From: Rhodocollybia butyracea
Taxonomy: Eukaryota > Basidiomycota > Agaricomycetes > Agaricales > Omphalotaceae
DNA length: 64,000 nucleotides
Direction of reading: 5' to 3'
NCBI GenBank assembly: GCA_015501585.1
Contig: JADNRY010000341.1
Coordinates: forward strand, 1 to 64,000
Positions 54,764 through 64,000 of this stretch are shown here, piece after piece. Position 1 is the first letter of the stretch, and each line of letters starts with the position of its first letter. Both the position numbers and the translations under genes were made by a program. The notes below the pieces were generated by a model. That model did not search any database, was not told the DNA's origin, and saw only the letters and a list, made by a program, of their open reading frames with translations.

Positions 54764-57700
54764 AACAGGGAGCGCATTTTTTCTAGAACGAGGCGAGAAT
54801 CGCAGCGTACCGTTACGTTCGGTATTCTAATCAAACAGAACATCGGTCAGGAATCCAACAAGAAAAGAGCAAGTAAACAAGGCCCACTATTCGAAGACGA
54901 CGGATAAAATCAAGACTGGTTGTATCAATATATAGCTCAACGAAAAGCCTGTACTATCGAAAAAGATGTCAGCACTAGTATGACCAAGAGGCAGAGGGAC
55001 AGTGAACGAGTACGAACTCTTTTAAGATCAAATTGAAATTGGAGACTTGACAAAAAGAGCCAACGACTTTTATACTTGCTCTCAAGGCTTCATTCGGGGC
55101 GAGTACTGGCCGGATTTTTTGCTCTGTGATAGCTAACTCTTCAAGCTTCAAAACGAGTCCTCGCGGCGTTCCAGATCTACCGAGTCGAAGAATGTGCTGA
55201 GGAACCATCGGCAGGCCATATCACCAGTGGCAGTCCTATCTTATTCGTAGATTAATCCGAGAAGCGAGTGCATCGCTATCCAGTGGCAAGAAACATCCAA
55301 TGGATTTCTAATATTTTCTTGCGCAGTCTCTTCTAGAAATTTAGAGCGGGCTATTGGCTTTGCAAAAAATAACACAAACGTACCCCAAAGGCTACAAGTG
55401 TTTTCCTTTTAGCCTGGTCGTTGTGAAAGTACTTCAGCCTGAGAAAAAAAGCGTCGACTTGAGAGCGAACGGTGAAATAAATTGACAGCCATTGCCACAA
55501 GATCCAGAGCGTAGAGCATGCACAGTACAAAGGAGACTGAAACCAGACGGATCCTGAGGCCTGAGGCCTCGAATTTGACCAGCGGGTGCAATGGCGCTGC
55601 GCTTCTTTTACAGCGACCAGAGGCCGAATCCATTGCTTCTCTGTTGTCAAAGTCCATTGCACCCGGACGGGTTGCTGAAGTTCCGTGCTATTTTCCCGGT
55701 ATGAAAGGCTGAGGGATAAGGGAAGAGCACAGCTGTATAGCAAAATGAGGCATTTGTTGTCAGCTACAGGACAATGTCCGACTCTGTGAATCAATCGAGC
55801 TACCCCTCGATTTTTAAGTTCCGAGAAGTACGATCTTGTGAGTGGTAGGATAATTTTCTTCCGGGCCATTGAATTGAGGTTGAACGTTTGAACGCGATAA
55901 GTGAAGCGAATGAGAGACGCCGAAGCGGTTGACGGCTTACTCGGCATGTTTGGGCGCTTTGTAGACCAAGTGGCGTTCTTGTTTACTAGGACCTCCTGGT
56001 TCAGCTCAACAGTACGAGTTCGCGGAGATGACATGTGTACGCACTCGCACGGAGACGAGCCCAAACCTCGTTCAATGTTATCGTCGAAGTGCGCGATCTC
56101 ATAGAACGAAAGTTCGGATCACTAAGTACTTACCTTGCTCAACTGTTGCATGTAATCACAAAGAACGGAGCTGCAGTCACTGGACGTCAGACAGCATCCT
56201 GAGAACAGATGAGATCTCTTCCTTGTATGGACGGTAGGTAGGTCCTGGAATTGATATCACAAGATCCAGATATCGGACAGTTTGGATGCCCCTTGTTGGC
56301 TCCTCTGTTTCGCGGATTCGTTACAAACTCTAATACTCCACTATCGAGCCGATCTGGGGTTATCCCGCCTCCACGAGGATAACCGCAGCGACTGCAAGCG
56401 TGAAAAAAAGCTACTAACCAAGGGCGCAAAAGGGGGACTTCTATGAACCCGTTCCCATCCCACCCTTCCCGAGTCATGGATGTTTTTTCTTCAACTTGAA
56501 GTCTGATCAGTAGCTCGGTGCGTATGTCAGCCTCATCTATAAATGAATCCATCTCAACACATGTTAGGCTAACTGAGGTATACAGACAATGGCAGAAACA
56601 TATCTGCCATCTAGTTTTAGCTAGCTCGAGCCAGTCATTTTTGTTCAACACACTGATGAGTGACTATCAGATGTGTTGGCGAAGGAGTGGTTTCACATCA
56701 CCTCTCTACAGCAGGGATTGGTTTGAGTCTAAATTTTTCGCCCCGAACCGCTTTTTTTTCTGCTGTCCACTGTCAATTAACTGATGAAAGTTTATGCGCC
56801 ACGCTTGCTTTCCAGAATCTTCTTCGTATTTTCTGGCCCTCCGCATGTGATCTTGGGGGAAGGGGAAGTGACTCCACCTCTAAAAAAAAAGTGTCTCTTG
56901 CACCTCCTTTACCTTTTCATTAGTGAACGAAGTTGGCCTCTAACTTGTATACCCGACACCGTCGCTCCGCACTCTCAGTCCTCTGTCTTCAAGCTCATGG
57001 GGGCTTTTCGCGCTCGAACGAAATCAGTATACAGTGGCAGGCTGTGGTAGGTCTATGTTTCTGAGTCGGCTTGGGTGAGTTGAAAGATGGGACACAATGA
57101 TTATCACCCGTATGTTGTGATCTCTATTCAATGGAACTGAACCCGCCGAGCATTGGCCGCCTGAGGACCTCTGAATCGCGACCCAGTTACCCAGTTGCAG
57201 GCCCCCGGAAACTCCCTCTAAACATCGTCCGGGATAATCGCGATTTTAACAAAGTTTGATTATAGCAAATGTGTTTTCCTGTCGTATCATAGCGTAGTTC
57301 AGAGTTCAGACCGCGGACTAAAATTTTGAAGTGTCTCAGGAGCGTGGTGATGCAGGCTATCGACAGTATATCTGGAGTATAGCTCCCCCTTGAATGTACT
57401 GAAGGAATTTTACTGGCCCGGCCAGTCGCTCATAGGTTGCAAAGAAAAACCTCGTCCGCCCACAAGCCTGGTTACCAAGGTTTGGGCCCTGGTGGCAAGG
57501 TTCATGGGACTCCGATCTTTCAAACTCCGCCGCAGGCTGGCATCAAAAAGTGGTAGGCGTTTGGAGCGGGGTTTGAACTTGTTCAATGAATAGTCATCCC
57601 GTTTCTGATTTACGTCACCATCCCTTGCCTGAAATAAGTAGCGAGGATCTTAGCGTACTTGTATAGTGAGAAAGCATTAGCTTTTTTTAGGAAGCGAAGA

Positions 57701-59103
57701 GGATGAAATCGATGAGAGTCAACAAGTGAGCGCATATATATCACTGATTCATCTATCAAAATTATTCCAGTACACTACCTTGAATGAAATGCACGCAACA
57801 CGCGTAGATTATTTCAAGATTATACATATACGGTTTTTAGTATGAACTCGACCCACGCTAAGGTAGGTTGAGGCCTGTATGGGTTAACGAAATAGCCGTG
57901 GGTTCGATGCATGTGTCCGAATTGTTGAAATCCAGAGAAAGGAATAGCGCTCACTTTGAGCCTAGGTAGATTCTAAATATTGTTATTCATCGATAATCGC
58001 AATACGAGGACAAGGTTTTTTTTTTTAAGTTGCGGCGATGGCAGTCCGGAAGAATACAGTGACACCGAGGCCTACAAGCTCCAATGCTGGATTCTTGCAA
58101 GATTACCTCGGCTGGCAAGGGCGTCTCGGGGTTGCATAAAGAACCACTATCGGATTCGCGATGGCTCCAAGGTCTCGTTCACTGAGATTGAAGAAGAAGA
58201 GGTTTACGAACCCGCTAGACACACAATAAGCGGCACCGAATCAACCGATACGATGAAATGATCATAAGTCAGAAGGCAGTAAAGAATTCCAACATGCGGA
58301 TACGTCGTTTCATTAACCCTCTAATCCTGCTTCCCCTTCAATACACAAGCCTTGCTATCAGCGAGAGACTTTAGTGGTGAACGCAGGAATCGATGATCGA
58401 CATAAAGATGACTGCACCTTGGAACCATGTCAGCTGCAGGATGATCTATGAACGTTTGAACCTTCCAACTTTCCCGCCGCTGAATGCCTTGTCAAGATAA
58501 GCGATCGAGTCCGAAATTTCGATTCAAATCGATGATTAGAAGAGCTTGAGCTTGTGCCATATTAGAATGACTGAGAAGCTCACTCATCTGGGTCGAGGCT
58601 AAGTACAAAATGTTGGAAGTTGGCGGATTGACGTAGGACTTGGATGATAATCTCATCTGTAGTATTTAGCAGCATTTCGGGACAGTCTGTTTAGAGCAGG
58701 ATGCAACGCAGTTCGGAAACGAATTCTGGCTCATAGTTGATCCTCCGAATATAGTTACATCTAAAGTCGCAGAGTCCCTTACCTTCCTGCCTCGGAACGA
58801 CCTACGAAAAACACGACCTTGACGCGATTCCGCCGATTACAGGGCTGGACGAAAATGGAGCTTGAGTGAGCGCTATATTGAAAGAGGGTGTCATTAGACA
58901 GATAGGTTTTGAGATGCTCACCAGTGAATAATATTTGATTCTTCTTGATTCTTCTGATTCCTCATACCACGAGAAGAGATAAAAAATTCAAGCAGAATTC
59001 CTGCTTTGCTCAGTTGCGATGTGTGCGATTACTTTGGTAGCAGAATTTGGGCGCTAAATGTGTGCAAATCATTAGCGCCCATTAGCTCTTCTCGTTCTGC
59101 GTC
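54764..59103. other. Long stretch without a supported gene
   Basis: Holds several frames that I could not confirm: 55351-56064 minus (237 codons, Arg/Ser-rich, listed separately), 56187-56651 minus (154 codons) and 57980-58261 plus (93 codons). No splice chain, domain or repeat could be built; some of it may be decayed genes. Confidence 0.3.
55351..56064 (-). CDS. Unrecognised ORF, 237 codons
   Basis: Longest non-transposon frame in the right half after removing known genes. Basic, rich in Arg, Ser and Leu, with a hydrophobic patch (LLYSCALPLSLSL). In another frame 55409-55657 also shows a membrane-like patch, so a spliced gene whose exons use both frames is possible. No family recognised. 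Confidence 0.25.
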   Translation of the reverse strand: MGSSPCECVHMSSPRTRTVELNQEVLVNKNATWSTKRPNMPSKPSTASASLIRFTYRVQTFNLNSMARKKIILPLTRSYFSELKNRGVARLIHRVGHCPVADNKCLILLYSCALPLSLSLSYRENSTELQQPVRVQWTLTTEKQWIRPLVAVKEAQRHCTRWSNSRPQASGSVWFQSPLYCACSTLWILWQWLSIYFTVRSQVDAFFLRLKYFHNDQAKRKTLVAFGVRLCYFLQSQ

Positions 59104-60498
59104 ATGGACGATGTGGTCGAGCTTGATTATAACCCCTTTGCAACCCCGTAGAATATCGAACGAGGTCCTTTTCCTCTTCCTCTATACACTGCGACTCTTT
59201 CCCGTCTTCTAGCCACAGGGTGGCCTCTAAATCAGGCTCCGATATCTCTGAATTATCTTCTGATTCTTTTCTCAGTTCCGGAGGCATCAGCCATGCTAAA
59301 GCGAGAGCCGAGGTGGACCAGAGAAGAAAAAATAGCGATGACCATCACCCTTTGCGCAGTGCTGGATTATCTACCACTTTCGAAGATGTTGGAATCACTA
59401 GGCCACATCTGACGCGTATTTTGGATGGACGTTCTTCAACGGATATTCCGTTAACAGAGAATGAAAATGAGCTGGATAGCTCAACAGAAAATGAAATTGA
59501 ACAACTAGTCATTGTACATGAAGTAAGCGCGCTTGTTGGATTTCTGTTGTTTACAATTCGATATTGAAGCATTCAGGTTTCTTCTACGGATTCATTAGCA
59601 GGTGTTGCTCTGAAATATGGCATTAATCTTACTGATCTGAGGCGAACCAATCACTTATGGCCCTCAGATTCCATCCATCTGCGAAAAACTTTATATATTC
59701 CGCTGGATAAAGCTTCTTCCCCCAAAACTGCTCTCCATAATACTTCCTCGGAGGAATCAACCGTGTTATTCTCTTCTTCCAAGAGCCTGATAGCTCCACT
59801 CTCGTAGAGAACGGGAAATCACAGGGATCAGCATTCTCGTCGTCTACCATACGGCGGGTTCCTGCTTCACGACTTTCCTTCTTTCCTCCGCCGAGTAAAG
59901 CGTCTGCCCTTGCCTCGCCCTCATTCTTACTCCAGTACAGAGTCAACCACTCAACAAACCTCTTTACACTCGCTACGCGACATCACCTGCGCCGTCACTG
60001 AATACCATCCTAACCGCACTTCCCATCGCAGCTTCCACAAGAGACACAATTATCGCCAGGTTATCTTTCGACAGTGCCAGCTCAAGCTACAGCGAGCGCG
60101 AACCTTTCCTTGATAACCACGAGGGTCATGAATTAGATGATGTCCAGGCTTCATCTCCTCGACTGTCCAGGGAAAATTCGCAAGATTATTCGAACGGAGA
60201 TACTCCGAGGCGATTAAAGAATGGGAAGTACCCGTATACGGAACGCCCCCATCCAAGACACCATGATTCCTCGACCGTGACTTCGACGCCAAAAGTTCGG
60301 GGCGAACCACTAAGTCACGGACGAAGCCTTTCGGAAGACTATACCGGACCGCCAACCTCCCCCATCCACTCGGATACGAAATGTTCAACTAGAACCATCT
60401 CCTGTCATGCAAATGCCAAACCAGAGCTGAACTTTCTCAGTTTCGATCGCAGGGCCAAAATTCGCATTCGCGCAAGGGCAAAACCAGACCTGGATTAA
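59104..60498 (+). CDS. LysM-domain protein with long disordered tail; apparent single-base deletions
   Basis: Conserved fungal LysM protein without signal peptide (start MDDVVELDYNPF at 59104), hence probably intracellular. A Ser-rich N-terminus (SDISELSSDSFLSSGG) precedes a 54-base intron (59523-59576). One LysM module spans the splice site: VIVHE, then SLAGVALKYGINLTDLRRTN and LRKTLYIPLDKA near 59700. A Ser/Pro-rich tail contains the family block TALPIAASTRDTIIARLSFD near 60050 and ends at 60498. Frame must be shifted near 59150, 59790 and 59970. Each fits loss of one base, and the corrected spliced length stays a multiple of three (about 447 residues). LysM modules bind GlcNAc polymers; the role of this cytosolic family is not established. 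Confidence 0.8.
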
Positions 60499-62316
60499 AC
60501 GGTGTAAAGTTCGACTCGCGCGAGTCTATGAACAATATGCATTTTGACGAAAGCTAGCAACGCATCTGCCACCCCCTTTTTTTTCTGACCTACCAATTTG
60601 CAAGGGTTCCGTGTGCATGTGAGTCCTTTTTGCTGCTGTTTTAGGATCTGAACTTTATCTATCTTCGGACAGCATGATAGGTGCTCGCATTCCAATGGCT
60701 GCGCGAGGAATAACTCGGGTCGGGTGCTATGTCTCGATAACGAGGGAACTGCCTCTTGCATTCTTCAATCGATGCAGATCATCAGCCTTAACATGATGGT
60801 TCTCGGATCTCTTTCCGTGGGCTTCAGATCTCAGTAAACGGAATCTACTTGCCCAGCATCCAATGCCGTGTCTCCGTCATATTCTCGTCACTGCCGCGCT
60901 CCCCGCTCTTTGTTTAACGTATGGTCTGGTCAATCCATCGCTAGTCCACAATTGGCCAGTGATTCATGGTCCAGCCGCCGGGCCCGTTTCCACTTCTGTC
61001 ATGTTTCCGCCTCCTTGTTCCAAGAATGGTCTGGTCTGATCCCATACCGCTGGTCCGATACTAAACTCCTAGTGCTGGAACCCCTTTTAGAAGGTTGTTC
61101 TCAGTGGACATGTTGCCCACATGCTCGAGTCTCATTGAAGCATGTTCAGCGGATGTCGGAACTCATTATTTGCTCCATCGTTAATACTCGCTATCCGGAG
61201 TCTTCAACCGGATTCATTCCAGGGACTCCGAGGGAGTACTGTCTACAGCACGCCGTCTCCATTTTTGCTCCTTTCCTGTCTGCGACAGTACACCCAATTT
61301 TATTTTATTTTCATTGGCAGTTATGTTTTGGACAAAGCGTACTGTCGGCCCTTGAATCAAACTGCCACACAACCTTACTGCATCACATCATGTTCAACGC
61401 TACTGTTGGAGATGTATTAGACATTAACAAAGTTGGTGTCAAATCCATGTGCTCAGTTCGATGATAGTACGCCCTATCAGGCGCAAGCGGTGTTCGACTG
61501 TTTCCAGATATCAATTTGCTCGCAACTTTGACAAACCCCTCGCATCTTGCCACTTGGTAATTTGAGCCAGTTGACTTTTGGTGATCATGATGCGTATCTG
61601 TTTCGTGTCGCCACCACCGACTCGAAACCCAGTAAACCCCAAGATTACTTGAGATTCTTTGCGATTCCCTGCTGTATAGATTACTGAACCAAATGCCATT
61701 CACATGCCGATGCGTTTATTTACCGTGTACTCAGCCTCACAATCAACGATTGCGATGTATTCGAAGCGTGTCTATCGCAGTGGGAAAGACGGGATTGCGG
61801 AGCCCCAGTAGACTCAACCCCGTCCAGCTGCTATTTGAGAATAGACTCTAATGTTTACAATTTGGTATCCCAGGATTAGGTCCAATCTGGCGGGCTGTTG
61901 AACTCGAACTCTCATCATCTCATCTTCATCATCGAGAACTTCGGAATGCCAACTGGTAAATCATGGAGTGGGGAGGCATTCCGTTCAACCGTTATTCACT
62001 CGGTCTTCAGTTGAAAACCCGTTGCAGCAGTACATGTGAGAACATACCCATGAACGTACCAAAAAAAAGGGGTCCGTCAAGAATAACCAGTAGTCGAACA
62101 GGTTGGAGATCAGAAAGAGGATTGATTATCAAGAGGTTAAATTAAAATTCCTAGCTGGATGAGCTACGCACTCGCCAGAATTAAAACAGCGATTGGATTC
62201 ATCAGAATCTGGTAGCGAATATATAAATAGATTCTTTCGTATGACATAGGTGAGTTTGCATTAATTTCGTTACTTTATTTAGTATTCAGGCAGCCAACTT
62301 GTGGGGGAAGAGAAAA
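60499..62316. other. Intergenic stretch, no supported gene
   Basis: A plus-strand frame at 60868-61464 (198 codons, Cys/His/Trp-rich) has no recognisable domain and an amino-acid makeup unlike a normal protein. Nothing else seen. Confidence 0.35.
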
Positions 62317-63147
62317 TCAAAAGCCTTTGTTGTATCCATGTTTCTCGTAGAACGCTTCCATCCTCTTAACGATGAGGTTCAAGGCGGCCAACCATTTGTC
62401 CAGCTCTTCGTTGACGATACTGTCAGGAGTCGACGGACCTCCGGCTGGATCAGCCGCGAGCTTTGCGTAGAAGTCTTTACGGTAAGGGCATGCCTTCATG
62501 GCGACCTAATAATCCACATCTTGATGTTAGATGACATGTCAAAATATTAGTGAATGCACGCACTGAGAATATACCCTTGACGATGAAGTTGTGGAACTTT
62601 TTGAGAGTGGTGTCGTATCCTTTGGTAAAAGCAACGGATAATTCCTCCGTACTGTTCGCTTGTGCATTTAACAGCGCAGCACAGGTGAATGACAGTCCCC
62701 TGAGAAGCCACATTAAACCCTCAGTGGCAGGGCGCTTCTTCTCGCCCTGTTCATTCTTCACAAGTTCTTCCAGCGTCGTCGATTGAGTAGGTGCCGCATC
62801 ATATCGTGCTCGGACTTTCTAAGAAGGATATGGATTAGTTGCGATTTCGCCTGATAGACAGATAAAACTCACAACAATGTTACCCTTTATATCAGAGGTG
62901 ACGGGACCGAAAGCAGTTGAACCAAGAATATCTAGGGAGCTTTAAATTCCAAGTGTTCACATGGCGTACTAGACTAACATACCAAATAAGACTAGTACGC
63001 CTTGGCAAGCTTCCAGAAAGGCGAGAGTATCGACGCCAGCGTCGGTGACTGGAACATCCGTAAACGACTGATAACACAGTTAAGACGGACGTCAATATAA
63101 GGATTTAGATAGAGATTCACTTTAACAGTTTGGAAGTATGGAGCCAT
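62317..63147 (-). CDS. Glycolipid transfer protein (GLTP fold)
   Basis: Cytosolic carrier that moves single glycosphingolipids between membranes. Five exons (63147-63121, 63067-62983, 62931-62873, 62818-62564, 62505-62317) splice into an unbroken 204-residue protein; introns are 51-58 bases with GT-AG ends. Key ligand-binding residues of the GLTP family are all visible: Asp, Asn and Lys in SDIKGNIVKV (the D-x3-N-x2-K headgroup site), Trp in LMWLLRGL, His in KKFHNFIVK. The C-terminus EAFYEKHGYNKGF is as in other fungal GLTPs. The ATG at 63147 is fixed by the short first exon MAPYFQTVK. Divergent from the sulfoxide reductase gene at 63310. Confidence 0.95.
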
Positions 63148-63309
63148 CTGAGACGAATCGAGAAGAAAAGAGGTATAAGTTGTTGTAAGAGGAGAAGGTA
63201 AGCGCTAGCCGAGTCTCAGCGCTCCACTAGTCGACAATCTAATCTAATCTCGTTGAATTTCAAAAAATTGTGCTCAATTGCGCCTTACGTCTAAGCTTCC
63301 ACAATCATA
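63148..63309. promoter_or_regulatory. Shared divergent promoter region
   Basis: Only 162 bases separate the start codons of two genes transcribed away from each other. No TATA box on either side, as in many fungal housekeeping pairs. It holds short AGTCTCAGC and AATCTAATCT strings of unknown role. Confidence 0.5.
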
Positions 63310-64000
63310 ATGCCACACGCAGAATCGTCGCTCGTTCCAGCGGAGTGAGCGGTCTCGTGAAAATAGTTGCCTGCTACTAACTCATTGGCGATAGAATCGA
63401 GACTAAATCTCAGTTCTGGTCGCATGTTTATGACCAACTTGAACCACTACTTGATGGTCAACGAAACTGGGTTCGTTCCGTTTCCACGTTACCGACAGAA
63501 ATTCTTACCATGTTCCAAGGTTTCCAACTTAGCTAATACATCAGCTCTGATCTACAACGCCCTACTTGCATTCCCAGCTCACTTTGGAACCGAAACTGAC
63601 AAGGCCGTAAATTGGTGTGGTATGTAGGCCTAAAACTTTTGGTTTGTTATGCCTTTGTTGATCTAGATATCAATGCTAGGATTTTACATCGAATCGAGTC
63701 ACTTCCCAAAGTCCACGGACCTGAACAGCGAGAATAAACAGCTCTTGCTAGGACCGTTCTGCGGAAAGCCGGCTTGTCAATTCATCAATGTCACTCCAAA
63801 TAAAGCTCGCGGGGTTTGTGCCGCCGCATACATGGATGCAAAGACTAAACTGGTGCCTGACGTTGAAGTGTATCCCGGGCACATAGCCTGCGATGGGGAG
63901 ACCAAAAGCGAGATCGTTTGTCCGCTAGTTTCCGGGCATCAAGTTCTTGGGGTACTTGACCTAGATTGTCTCGCATTGGCTGGATTGACGAGGAAGATCA
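63310..64000 (+). CDS. GAF-domain free methionine-(R)-sulfoxide reductase, 3' end beyond window
   Basis: Reduces free L-methionine-(R)-sulfoxide with thioredoxin as donor; cytosolic. Exons 63310-63344, 63395-63470, 63520-63619 and 63680 onward, introns 49-60 bases, join in frame without breaks. Start MPHAESSLVPAE. Family landmarks: QFWSHVYDQLEPLL, NWCGFYIE, then LGPFCGKPACQFI and RGVCAAAY carrying the active-site cysteine region, HIACD and PLVSGHQVLGVLDLDC at the end of the GAF fold. The frame is still open at base 64000, so the last residues are missing. Confidence 0.92.

Noticed and set aside
60868..61464. 198-codon plus-strand frame
   Set aside because: Unusual Cys/His/Trp/Ser-rich composition, no conserved block, no splice or promoter context. 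A frame of this length is expected by chance at about this rate.

Overview
This window is nuclear DNA of a filamentous basidiomycete, most likely an Agaricomycete. Protein-coding genes carry several GT-AG introns of about 45-60 bases, and several gene families are ones known from mushroom-forming fungi: a GH18 chitinase, an agaric-type lineage-specific protein family, a Mid2-like single-pass membrane protein, and a fungal LysM protein with a long disordered tail. There are no bacterial operon signals. All names rest on motif recognition and hand splicing; nothing was searched.

Layout. 1-4.5 kb: a GH18 chitinase gene (minus strand), a fragment of an agaric-type gene and a solo LTR. 6.67-7.33 kb: a hAT-like MITE with an 8-base target duplication. 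7.35-17.2 kb: a chromodomain-bearing Ty3/Gypsy element (minus strand, 640-base LTRs, 5-base target duplication). It carries an extra gene in antisense orientation between integrase and the 3' LTR, and that gene has itself been split by a very young Gag-only LTR element (8451-10058). 17.2-20 kb: repeat-rich DNA with a fold-back element and a local duplication that differs by exactly one intron. 20-26.8 kb: a full-length Tad-like LINE (plus strand) with poly(A) tail. 28.3-35.9 kb: a second, younger Gypsy element (minus strand, 298-base LTRs), again with an antisense gene beside its 3' LTR. 36.4-39.1 kb: a multi-exon lineage-specific gene. 39.8-40.6 kb: a 5'-truncated copy of the LINE.

41.3-48.8 kb is a tandem array of small secreted cysteine-rich protein genes. 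Six are intact when spliced and one has been turned inside out by a small inversion. All share one design: signal peptide, intron 1 immediately after it, a short cysteine-rich domain, intron 2, and a final cysteine exon. The array grew by duplication of a three-gene block of about 3.2 kb. 49.6-60.5 kb: a degenerate membrane-protein gene, weak ORFs and a LysM-domain gene. 62.3-64 kb: two clean housekeeping genes transcribed divergently from a 162-base spacer, a glycolipid transfer protein and a GAF-domain free methionine-(R)-sulfoxide reductase (cut by the window edge).

Two signals cut across regions. Nearly all frame breaks in otherwise conserved genes are single-base deletions, which looks like residual long-read assembly error as much as gene death. 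Nearly all premature stops, in transposons especially, are C-to-T or G-to-A changes such as CGA to TGA, the mark of methylcytosine decay or a RIP-like process.
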